This document shows, in pieces, positions 1-6,429 of a DNA stretch of 13,953 nucleotides. Made by a program: the position numbers and the translations under genes. The first letter of the stretch is position 1; every line of letters begins with the position of its first letter. The stretch comes from CAYPHJ01 sp964410485 (GTDB taxonomy: Bacteria; Desulfobacterota; Binatia; UBA9968), in the NCBI GenBank assembly GCA_964410485.1, contig CAYPHJ010000115.1:1-13953 (forward strand), in the 5' to 3' direction. Under the pieces are notes generated by a model. That model was given only the letters and a program-made list of their open reading frames with translations, made no database searches and was not told where the DNA came from.

Positions 1-164
1 AGATTTTTCACAACTTCTTGTTCCGTGGTCCGTCCCGGTTGTAGGAATGCCAGACGCTTTTCATCAAAAAGTTCGAGGTTTGAATTGACCAAGCTCATCT
101 CCCATGTAGGGATGACACATCCCGTGGACAATAACAGAACAATGACGATGGGAACGTGCCTCAT
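1..164 (-). CDS. Small lipoprotein, BamE/SmpA-like (partial, 3' end outside window)
   Basis: This gene starts at the ATG at 164-162 and reads off the left edge after 54 complete codons. An in-frame TGA lies 24 nt upstream of this ATG, so it cannot start much further up. The N-terminus is a short charged stretch, then a hydrophobic run (VPIVIVLLL) ending in a lipobox, LSTGC, with Cys at residue 16. This predicts signal-peptidase-II processing and an outer-membrane lipoprotein. Residues 42-55 (LQPGRTTEQEVVKN...) resemble the 'G-x-T-xx-x-V' helix start of the BamE/SmpA/OmlA fold; that match is by eye and only part of the domain is visible. It lies 138 nt downstream of another lipoprotein gene on the same strand, so the two may be cotranscribed. 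The Shine-Dalgarno sequence (GGAA near -6) is weak. Confidence 0.6.
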   Translation of the reverse strand, partial: MRHVPIVIVLLLSTGCVIPTWEMSLVNSNLELFDEKRLAFLQPGRTTEQEVVKN

Positions 165-302
165 GTTTCCAGCCGGTTCTTCAACTCATGCCGACTCACG
201 TAGACTTCGCGTCCCATGTGCTACAGTCAACGTACAAGTCCATCGCCGAAGCCTACCGGACCAGCCATAACCGCAATAGGCGCTGCGAGGAATGTCAGCG
301 CT

Positions 303-1022
303 CTACCTGCGTCTGACGGCTCCTGGGAAGTCGGCCGCTGGAGAGTCCTCGTCCGGCTCTGGGGCCACTGGGAACCTTACCTTGGGCAGCGGCACGGCGA
401 GCTGCACCATTTCACCATTCGATGCCTTTTTCGCCGTCATCTCAAAAGTTAGCCCGGTGAGTTCCTGTTCGGTGTTTTCTTGCACCTCAAAGAAAACAAA
501 TCCCGATCGCTCTTTGTTGGCCGTAAGCTCACCATCAACGAAGGCTTTGGCAGTAAAGTCTTGAACGATCTGTTGGTTGGCGTTGCTGGTGTGCATTGCC
601 GACGCTGCTACGGCTACCGGGATAGCGACGATCGGAACGATTAGACTCCAGCCTATCGCCCGACCAACGGCGCTTCGTCCCGCTTTCCCAGCCGCCTCCT
701 CGGGTGCAAGAGCGCGTAGCGGCTGGCTTCCGCGGACAGCCATTTCCGCCACCCTGATGTCGTAGGACTGCTGGCCATGGTTCTCGACGACGATGAGTAG
801 GGGCAACACACGCTCATTAGCCAGGTCTGTGTCGAAGGCTCTTTGGGATTTTTCGGGTGTGGCGTACTCCTCGACGTGGACTGTTAAGTCTCCCTTAGAC
901 ATCTTTGTCACTTTAGAGCCGCTCGGGTTCAATTTCACCAGGCTCGGAGCATAGCTGGCGCAGCCGGCTAACATCATGCCTATTGCAAAGAGAGCGAGCA
1001 TTGAGCAAGAAGTTGGCTTCAT
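303..1022 (-). CDS. Lipoprotein of unknown function, 239 aa
   Basis: The start is placed at the ATG at 1022-1020, not at the longer possible start at 1124. It has a G-rich Shine-Dalgarno run (AGGGGGG) just upstream, and only this start puts a signal peptide at the N-terminus: MKPTSC, a hydrophobic core, then the lipobox LAGC with Cys 21. The mature protein has a soluble segment with an immunoglobulin-like feel (LPLLIVVENHG at about 73-83, later FVFFEVQEN at about 175-183). Between them, after an alanine-rich 'LAPEEAAGKAGR' stretch, is a second hydrophobic segment (about 122-142) that could be a membrane-inserted hairpin or helix. The tail is acidic and proline-rich. I do not recognise the family. 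Location is predicted as outer membrane, periplasmic face; the function is unknown. Confidence 0.75.
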   Translation of the reverse strand: MKPTSCSMLALFAIGMMLAGCASYAPSLVKLNPSGSKVTKMSKGDLTVHVEEYATPEKSQRAFDTDLANERVLPLLIVVENHGQQSYDIRVAEMAVRGSQPLRALAPEEAAGKAGRSAVGRAIGWSLIVPIVAIPVAVAASAMHTSNANQQIVQDFTAKAFVDGELTANKERSGFVFFEVQENTEQELTGLTFEMTAKKASNGEMVQLAVPLPKVRFPVAPEPDEDSPAADFPGAVRRR

Positions 1023-1356
1023 TTGGCCCCCCTGTTTGATCCGGGAGAGCAACTGCTGTGCCAGCAGAGTGAAAGAAGATTGCTGTCGGCCGGCCACGAG
1101 TAAGCGGTGAAATTCATAAAGCAACTATCAAGACAACTTACGACGTGATCATGTCTGAAAGGATCAGATGTCTAAGCGTTAAGGCAGCCAGGTAAAAGAG
1201 TTGTTCAGAGAGCTTGGCAGGCTTTCTCGTTTGCCGGGGTGAGTATTAGCTTCAGATTCAGCCAGCATTTGCCGAGTATCGGATTTCGACTATCTGCCGG
1301 CTCTTGCCTGCAAGGATAGGAGTGGTGGCCTAATCAGCCGCGGTAAGAACTAAAAG
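1023..1356. other. Intergenic spacer, 334 nt, no supported gene
   Basis: This stretch separates the lipoprotein gene (start 1022) from the radical SAM gene (stop 1357), both on the minus strand. It should hold the lipoprotein promoter. No convincing -35/-10 pair, terminator with a T-run, RNA gene or ORF with coding character was found. The longer ORF reading of the lipoprotein (to 1124) enters it but lacks a signal peptide at its start and is not supported. Confidence 0.5.
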
Positions 1357-2665
1357 TCAGCCGTGGAATCGTTTGCGGGTTTTTTGCGGGTGGCCCAAGT
1401 CGTCGGCCAGGTCGCTTGAAAGCTGGCCGCGAATATCGGTTAGCATCGTCGGTTTGAAGTAGCTTTCGTAGCGCGAGTCGACGCGAAATAGNNNNNNNNN
1501 NNNNNNNNNNNNNNNNNNNNNNNNNNNNNNNNNNNNNNNNNNNNNNNNNNNNNNNNNNNNNNNNNNNNNNNNNNNNNNNNNNNNNNNNNNNAAAATAGGG
1601 CGTGCCGAGCAACGGAATCGCCAGAGTCACGAAGCTGGGAAGTGTGATCTCCGGCGTTGTGGTGATGAACTCGAGCTCGCGACGAAGATCCCTGAGGGGG
1701 CGGGACCCCGGATCGAGAATGAGGCCATAGAGAAATACGATGCCATGCTCCAGGCACTTGCGGATCATTTCCACTTGAGGCGCGGTCGTGTTCTGCGTTT
1801 TTTGGACGCTGCGAAGCCACTGTGAATCAAACGACTCGACCCCGCTGAACAGGGCGGAGCACCCCGACTCTCTGGCCCGCTTTAGATTTTCCTCCTTGAA
1901 AAAAAAATCATTGGTGACCAGCGCCCCCCAACTCTCGAAGTAGCCTTGCGCGCGCATTTCGCGCAGCAGCTCGAGGCGCGCCAGAAAATGATTTCTGTCA
2001 TTGCCGTAGAAATTGTTGTCAATGAAGAACAAGTATTTTCGCTTGCCCAGCGCGACGATTTGTCGACGCGTGTAATCGAGCGAATACCTGCGATAACTTC
2101 TTCCTTCGCCCGTCAAAGAGCAAAATGCGCAATGAAAGTTGCAATACCGCGTCGACTCCGCGTAGCCAATTTTGCCGATCCAATTGGCGAGATCGAACCG
2201 GGGAGTCATTTCATCGGTCGCATATTCTTTGCCAAACGCGTCCCTGATTACCTCCTGGAGCTGTTCGATATCGCCGGTGCAGCAGTAATCAAAAAAACGT
2301 GACGAGTAGCGCGGTAGCGCCCGAATTGGCGGCCCGCCGGCGACGGTGATGAGTCGCGGGTTTTTCGTGCGGCCATACGCCGTTAACTGCTTCATCCTGT
2401 CTAACGATGTATTGACGCCGGTAAAGACAAGCATGTCCGGCCATCCCAGGAGCTTTTCATCCTCCAGCGGCCCGGAGGATTGTTCGTTGTAAAGCCGAAC
2501 TTCGCAAAGATTAGGTGAAAAGGCCCCCGCTAGATAAACCGGGCCCATGGCGGGCGGAATCTTGTGTGTTCGCGCAATCGACTGCCGCGAGTCGTCAAGA
2601 TAACAGTTGACGATAAGGACGTTCTTTCTCCCGCGCGGTCTCGGTATGAATGTCTTGATCGACAT
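1357..2665 (-). CDS. B12-binding-domain radical SAM protein (interrupted by assembly gap)
   Basis: The chosen start is the ATG at 2665, directly before a Rossmann-like B12-binding-type domain. Residues 1-140 contain VLIVNCYLDD, GPVYLAGAF, a strand-helix series and VAGGPP, but no DxHxxG base-off motif is visible. Upstream in-frame codons look non-coding. The radical SAM core follows from about residue 165, with the cluster motif Cys175-x3-Cys179-x2-Cys182 (YCNFHCAFC), then YLFFIDNNFYG, a glycine-containing strand (SALFSGVES) and a late strand LILDPG. The clear frame runs to residue 358 (LLGTPYF), where a 100-N gap begins. Beyond the gap the best frame reads LFRVDSRYES..., 44 codons to the TGA at 1359-1357. 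The frame that runs straight through the 100 N's gives an implausible tail and should be ignored. The protein probably uses SAM and a [4Fe-4S] cluster for a radical reaction, with cobalamin possible. The substrate is unknown. A terminator separates it from the upstream operon. Confidence 0.85.
1492..1591. other. Assembly gap (100 N)
   Basis: Exactly 100 N's, the conventional placeholder for a scaffold gap of unknown size, fall within the radical SAM gene. For the coding frames on the two sides to join without a shift, the true missing length must be a multiple of three, so it is not 100. The flanks share the short word AAATAG, too little to call an overlap. Confidence 0.98.
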
Positions 2666-2842
2666 TTCTGTCTGTCCGAGATGTGCAATAGCGGGGCCAG
2701 TGACAGCAACAACTCTGCGCCTTCGGCCCGGTTGGCAAGCAACTGTAATTCTAAATGAAATTTTTGAGCGATTGGCCTGCCGCAAAGCGGCCCGCCGGCG
2801 TGAAATGACCGACACGTGGGACAGTCCTCGCTCCGCGAGGAA

Positions 2843-2870
2843 TTTCAAATTGCAGATTTCAGATTTCAAA
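2843..2870. repeat. AGATTTC-type heptamer repeat
   Basis: An AT-rich run built of TTTCAAA- and AGATTTC-like words. It includes two exact tandem AGATTTC heptamers (2854-2860 and 2861-2867). It is the third sequence family with a 7-nt period in this window and lies in non-coding DNA beside a terminator. Confidence 0.6.
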
Positions 2871-2922
2871 AAAAAGGGCCTCTGAGATCTAAGATTTGTC
2901 ATATGCGATCTGAGCGCAGAGG
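2868..2922 (-). terminator. Probable rho-independent terminator of the dehydratase-activator operon
   Basis: Read on the minus strand, CCTCTG (2922-2917) can pair with CAGAGG (2884-2879), and AGATC (2911-2907) with GATCT (2889-2885). The two stems stack on the 3' side, with a 5-nt bulge (CGCTC) on the 5' side and a loop of about 17 nt. The 3' arm is followed by CCC and then eight T's (2875-2868). It lies about 125 nt after the stop of the DUF2229 gene and in the right orientation to end that operon. The bulged, long-looped stem makes it less than ideal. Confidence 0.55.
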
Positions 2923-3047
2923 TTGCCATTTGGCCCAGAAGGGCTTCATGATTCGTCGCCGCTGCTCTACGATGAGGCGAGGAACCGTTCGAGAAACTCG
3001 AGAGCTTAGACCCGAACAAAAAGGAACGACAACCAGAAACTCAGAAA

Positions 3048-4289
3048 CTACACGGGGGAACCCGAGACCCCGGACTCGAGACTCGGGACCGAGGATTCGG
3101 CCGGCTGCGTGGTGACGCTGAGAGGGCAGCCGGGCGCCATCACGGCCTTTTTCTTTTCGATGATCGCCGTCGCATATTTTTCCAGGTAATGAGCGATGGT
3201 TTCCACGCGGATCTTCACCGAGCCGGCTGGTTTGGTGGAATCCAGCTCCTGGAAAGAGAAAAACAACGTACCGGATCGTTCGACGATTTGCTGCACCGGC
3301 GTATAAGTCGGTTGATCCATGCCGCACTCATAACTGGCCAGCCGGATGACGCAGGCGATCCACGGCACGCGCGCGGCCAATTTGGCACCCCAAAGGATCT
3401 CGTTAGTGTTCGAGCTGTAGGATGATGGCCATACATCGGAGATATCGAATGGTGACCGGATGATGCCGCGGCGCAGATCGTCTGCGAACGCCCAGCTCAT
3501 CAGATCCGCGTCGATCGGCAAATACTGTGCCCAAAGAACCGGATAGCCATAAGCCTGTAGGTCCACTTCGATTTCATGGCCAATGCCAGTGTCCATGTGA
3601 TAGGGACGGGCGATAACGAGAAGGCACGGCTTGTTTTCGCTGGCGCAATCTGTGAGCACGTCGCGCGCCTTCTGACGCATTCTTTGATTGAACGCATCGA
3701 GCGTGCGGAAACCTTCGTTAATGGCGTTTTTTGTCTGCTCCAGAGTTAGCCCGGGAATGGCGTCCTTGAGCGGTTCGTAAAGTTGTTTTGGCAAGATCAG
3801 GGGCTCGGCAAAAGAAACGAACGGCGAAACATAGTGAATGCCGTTCTCCGCAAAGACGTCCTTTTCTTTGATAAAGCCCGCTTTGATATTTTCCGGTCCG
3901 GCCATCACCCGCGGGCAAGAGAGCGTCTGAACGACATGGCCGAGCATGAACGACGGGAGCGAGTAGATCAACGGAGAGAACAGTATGTCGATTTTTTTTC
4001 TCTGGCCAAAGACAAGCTCCCCATAATGTCCGGAAATACATTTGACCGGATAGCAGCAATCAACCGTGCCCCGGCCCTTGCCGAACTGGCGGCTTTGCTC
4101 CTCGGAGGTGTCGGAAGAAAAGACTATGTTGAGAGGATCAACTCCCAACGCCGCAAAGAAACCCAGCCAGAACTGGTGCGTTGACCAAACGTTAAGGACC
4201 TTCGGAATGCCAACCCGGAGGTTGAGCTGGGGCTTAGGCGAGGCGGAAGGCTTCCTGGCGAACCAGCTCACCGACGTTAGGATGGACAC
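3048..4289 (-). CDS. DUF2229 (COG3580-type) acyl-CoA dehydratase activase-related protein, 413 aa
   Basis: This is the DUF2229 module that usually follows the tandem activator domains in very large activator-type proteins. Recognisable motifs are VGIPKVLNVW (26-35, usual domain start), CCYPVKCISGHYGEL (78-92, Cys-rich), FSPLIYSLP, CPRVMAGPENIK (125-136), VIARPYHMD (225-233; family ARPYH/GRPYH) and YECGMDQPTY (320-329). Near the end is FFSFQELDSTKPAGSVKIRVET, a strongly family-like ending. Conserved cysteines suggest Fe-S binding. The start is taken as the GTG at 4289-4287, because GGAGGAGGT sits 5 nt before it. This makes the gene overlap the activator gene by 56 nt, and its first 20 or so residues are the shifted frame of the activator's tail. 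An upstream ATG at 4337 is possible. A natural or artefactual +1 frameshift fusing the two is the main alternative. The last 15 or so residues and the stop come from a heptamer repeat and are probably not functional. Confidence 0.85.
   Translation of the reverse strand: MSILTSVSWFARKPSASPKPQLNLRVGIPKVLNVWSTHQFWLGFFAALGVDPLNIVFSSDTSEEQSRQFGKGRGTVDCCYPVKCISGHYGELVFGQRKKIDILFSPLIYSLPSFMLGHVVQTLSCPRVMAGPENIKAGFIKEKDVFAENGIHYVSPFVSFAEPLILPKQLYEPLKDAIPGLTLEQTKNAINEGFRTLDAFNQRMRQKARDVLTDCASENKPCLLVIARPYHMDTGIGHEIEVDLQAYGYPVLWAQYLPIDADLMSWAFADDLRRGIIRSPFDISDVWPSSYSSNTNEILWGAKLAARVPWIACVIRLASYECGMDQPTYTPVQQIVERSGTLFFSFQELDSTKPAGSVKIRVETIAHYLEKYATAIIEKKKAVMAPGCPLSVTTQPAESSVPSLESGVSGSPV
3061..3095. repeat. 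TCTCGGG-type heptamer array overlapping the end of the DUF2229 gene
   Basis: Read on the minus strand, five consecutive 7-nt units resemble TCTCGGG: TCCTCGG (3095-3089), TCCCGAG, TCTCGAG, TCCGGGG and TCTCGGG (3067-3061). The same family lies at 9391-9418. The two sites share the exact 11-mer ACCCGAGACCC (plus strand at 3060-3070, minus strand at 9412-9402). The array forms part of the last coding residues of the upstream gene. Confidence 0.7.
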
Positions 4290-6429
4290 GTTTGACCTCC
4301 TCCAGTTGCGCTTTGACAACGCGCATCTCGTTGACATCCTCCACTAACCCCTTGGGACAGGAATTGCCGCTGATCACCCGCTGCCAGCCCTCCTGCAGCG
4401 GTAGTTTGCTCCAGGGACGGCCCTTCGCGTCCGGAAGTTGCACATCGATAAAGGCCCGCTTGCAGTTGACCGGGCACCAGCGACAGACGGTTTTGTCATT
4501 GCTCGTGCTGTTATAGGTGAGCGATTCGATGACCTCAAAACCCCGAAAGCCGCTGTTGAGACCCTTCTGTTGCCAGTCAAAAACACAAAGCGCTGCTCCG
4601 ATAGCTCCAGCCTCCCCTGAGTAGGGGTGAACAACAATTTCCGCTTCTGGCACTTTGCCCGTGATGAAATCCACTTGGGCCTTGACGACCGCCAGGTTAC
4701 GGTGGGTGCCGCCTTGCAAGACGAATTTTTTTCCCGCCGAGCGCAGGTTTTGCAGCTGCCCGGCGTAGATCCAGACATTGAGCGGCAGCACCGATGCGAG
4801 AGAAGCCATGATTTCTTCGGCGGCCCATCCCTTGCGCTGCTGGTTGACGATATCGGACTGGAGAAAGACCCCGCATCCCATTGCCAGCGTCGGCATAGCT
4901 TTGGCCTGAAAAGCCTTTTCTGCATATTCTTCCAAAGGGATCGAGTAGCGTTCGGCCACACCCTGAAGAAAGGCGCCGTTACCGGAAGAGCATTGGGAAT
5001 TTAAACGAAAGTCGGACACCGTTCCCTGGCGCAGGATCATAATCTTGACATCGCAGCCTCCGACATCACAGATGACATCCGCATCGGGATAAAAGTGCAA
5101 AGCCGCAGTGGCATGAGCAACGGTTTCGACGATTCCCATATCCGCGCCCAAAATGTCCTTCAGAAGGTCTTTGCCATAGCCGGTCAGGGCGAGCCCCGCA
5201 ACGTTGGTCCATCCAGACGCCCCGAGCTGACGGAAAAGATCTTTCGCGTCTTCGATGGGATTGCCCTTCGACATCACATAGCAGCTGAACAGCAGCTCCT
5301 TTTCCGGCGAGAGCACTACGGCTTTGGCGGTGGTTGAGCCGAAGTCACACCCAATAACTACCGGGGTTGCCTGGCCCGCCGTGGCGGCGCCATTAACTGC
5401 GGCTCCAGTGGCGGAATGCCCATTCTGATGTCCATTCGTGAGGCTCTTTTTGGGGTCGCCGTATTTGTCTAAAAACTTTTCCAGGTCTGTTTTGCCCGTG
5501 ATGAGCCCCTTGGCGCCGTCCTTCGCTTTTGCCTCGTGCTGTCCTTCCTCGATCCACCACCTGAGTTTCTCCGTCCCCTGATAGACGCCAACGCCTTCTT
5601 GTTCCTGTTTTCCCAGCTCAACACATCCGAGGCAGGCATAATAAAGTGCATCCGACGGCACCTGGATAAACGCTTCCGGTTCCTGGCCGTCCGGCAAGGT
5701 GACTTTTCTCTGCTCCCAAAGCTTTTTCAAATGGTGGCGCCAGGCTTCCTGTAGTCCTTTGAAAAACAGATTGGGTCCGCCAAGCAAGAGAACCTCGGGC
5801 TGGGGGGTATTGCCTTTCGTGAGCGTGGCCAGGTTTTGATACACCACGGCCTCGAACAGGCTGGCAATGATCTCGTCGACCGTCACCCCGGCTTTTACCA
5901 GCGTATTTGCATCGGCTTCGGCGAAAATACCGCATTTGGAGCTGATCTTGTGGAGCGTGTAGCCGGTGTAGCCCATCTGGGACAGGGTTTCGGGCGGAAT
6001 TTGCAGTTTTCGCGCGGTTTTCTCGATGAACGTTCCGGTGCCGCCGCTGCACGCGGACTGCATGTAGACCTGCTTCGATTTGCCGTCGCTCGTGGGGGTG
6101 AAGAACAGCGTCTTCATATCCTCACCCCCGATCTCGGAAACAAAGCTCACGGCGGGATGCAGCCTTTCCACCGTCGCCGCCACCGCGACCACCTCTTGAA
6201 TAAACTTGGCGCCAACCAGGGGCGAGATAAAACCGGCGCCGGAACCGGTGAAAAAGATCGTGTCTCTGCCCGGCTTGAGAGCGCACTCGGACTCGATTCG
6301 GCCGAGAAAGTCGAGAACTTTCTCCGCCTGCTTTGTGTTGTGGCGCTGGTAGTCCTGCCAGAGAATCTTGTCATTCTCCACCGCGAGAGCTTTGACCGTG
6401 GTGGAGCCCACATCCATCCCGACAATCAT
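4234..6429 (-). CDS. Tandem BadF/BadG/BcrA/BcrD-type ATPase (2-hydroxyacyl-CoA dehydratase activator family), 731 aa
   Basis: Two full ASKHA activator domains are joined by a low-complexity Asn/Gly/Ala linker (about 330-355). Domain 1 has phosphate motif GMDVGSTTVK (4-13), EIGGEDMK (99-106), the cluster loop CSGGTG with Cys127, KCGIFAEAD with Cys166, and LLLGGP (215-219). Domain 2 repeats this: GCDFGSTTAK (360-369), TGYGKD, DVGGCDVK (455-462), CSSGNG with Cys480, MGCGVF with Cys519, and LQGGTHRN. In known activators one [4Fe-4S] cluster is shared by two such Cys pairs across a homodimer. Here both pairs lie in one chain, so it may form an internal pseudo-dimer. A C-terminal motif, CRWCPVNC (649-656) with Cys691 in GNSCPKG, suggests a further metal site. 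The ATG (6429) overlaps the stop of the preceding gene by 4 nt, with AAAGGA upstream. Expected role: ATP-driven reduction of a partner Fe-S protein, most likely the product of the neighbouring 505-aa gene. Confidence 0.9.
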   Translation of the reverse strand: MIVGMDVGSTTVKALAVENDKILWQDYQRHNTKQAEKVLDFLGRIESECALKPGRDTIFFTGSGAGFISPLVGAKFIQEVVAVAATVERLHPAVSFVSEIGGEDMKTLFFTPTSDGKSKQVYMQSACSGGTGTFIEKTARKLQIPPETLSQMGYTGYTLHKISSKCGIFAEADANTLVKAGVTVDEIIASLFEAVVYQNLATLTKGNTPQPEVLLLGGPNLFFKGLQEAWRHHLKKLWEQRKVTLPDGQEPEAFIQVPSDALYYACLGCVELGKQEQEGVGVYQGTEKLRWWIEEGQHEAKAKDGAKGLITGKTDLEKFLDKYGDPKKSLTNGHQNGHSATGAAVNGAATAGQATPVVIGCDFGSTTAKAVVLSPEKELLFSCYVMSKGNPIEDAKDLFRQLGASGWTNVAGLALTGYGKDLLKDILGADMGIVETVAHATAALHFYPDADVICDVGGCDVKIMILRQGTVSDFRLNSQCSSGNGAFLQGVAERYSIPLEEYAEKAFQAKAMPTLAMGCGVFLQSDIVNQQRKGWAAEEIMASLASVLPLNVWIYAGQLQNLRSAGKKFVLQGGTHRNLAVVKAQVDFITGKVPEAEIVVHPYSGEAGAIGAALCVFDWQQKGLNSGFRGFEVIESLTYNSTSNDKTVCRWCPVNCKRAFIDVQLPDAKGRPWSKLPLQEGWQRVISGNSCPKGLVEDVNEMRVVKAQLEEVKRVHPNVGELVRQEAFRLA
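4287..4303 (-). promoter_or_regulatory. Strong internal Shine-Dalgarno and GTG start for DUF2229 gene
   Basis: On the minus strand GGAGGAGGT (4303-4295), CAAAC (4294-4290) and GTG (4289-4287) give a near-perfect ribosome-binding site with 5-nt spacing. It lies inside the upstream gene, where the same bases encode LEEVK in the other frame. It decides the DUF2229 start and argues for translational coupling of two separate proteins. Confidence 0.55.

Larger units (their letters stand above)
2666..3047. other. Intergenic spacer with terminator and heptamer repeat
   Basis: This 382-nt stretch lies between the DUF2229 gene (stop 3048) and the radical SAM gene (start 2665). It holds a probable minus-strand terminator (2868-2922), an AGATTTC-type repeat (2843-2870), a small CCTCG/CGAGG hairpin (2826-2840), and AGAAACT-type words at 2992-2999 and 3035-3050. 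The promoter of the radical SAM gene should lie within it, but no convincing one is visible. Several ORFs cross it on both strands, none with a recognisable product. Confidence 0.55.

Noticed and set aside
1440..1820. 126-codon minus-strand ORF spanning the N gap
   Set aside because: Wrong frame on the upstream side of the gap, where the radical SAM frame is unambiguous.
2899..3327. 142-codon minus-strand ORF across the end of the DUF2229 gene
   Set aside because: It is a shifted-frame shadow of the DUF2229 coding sequence extended into repeat DNA.
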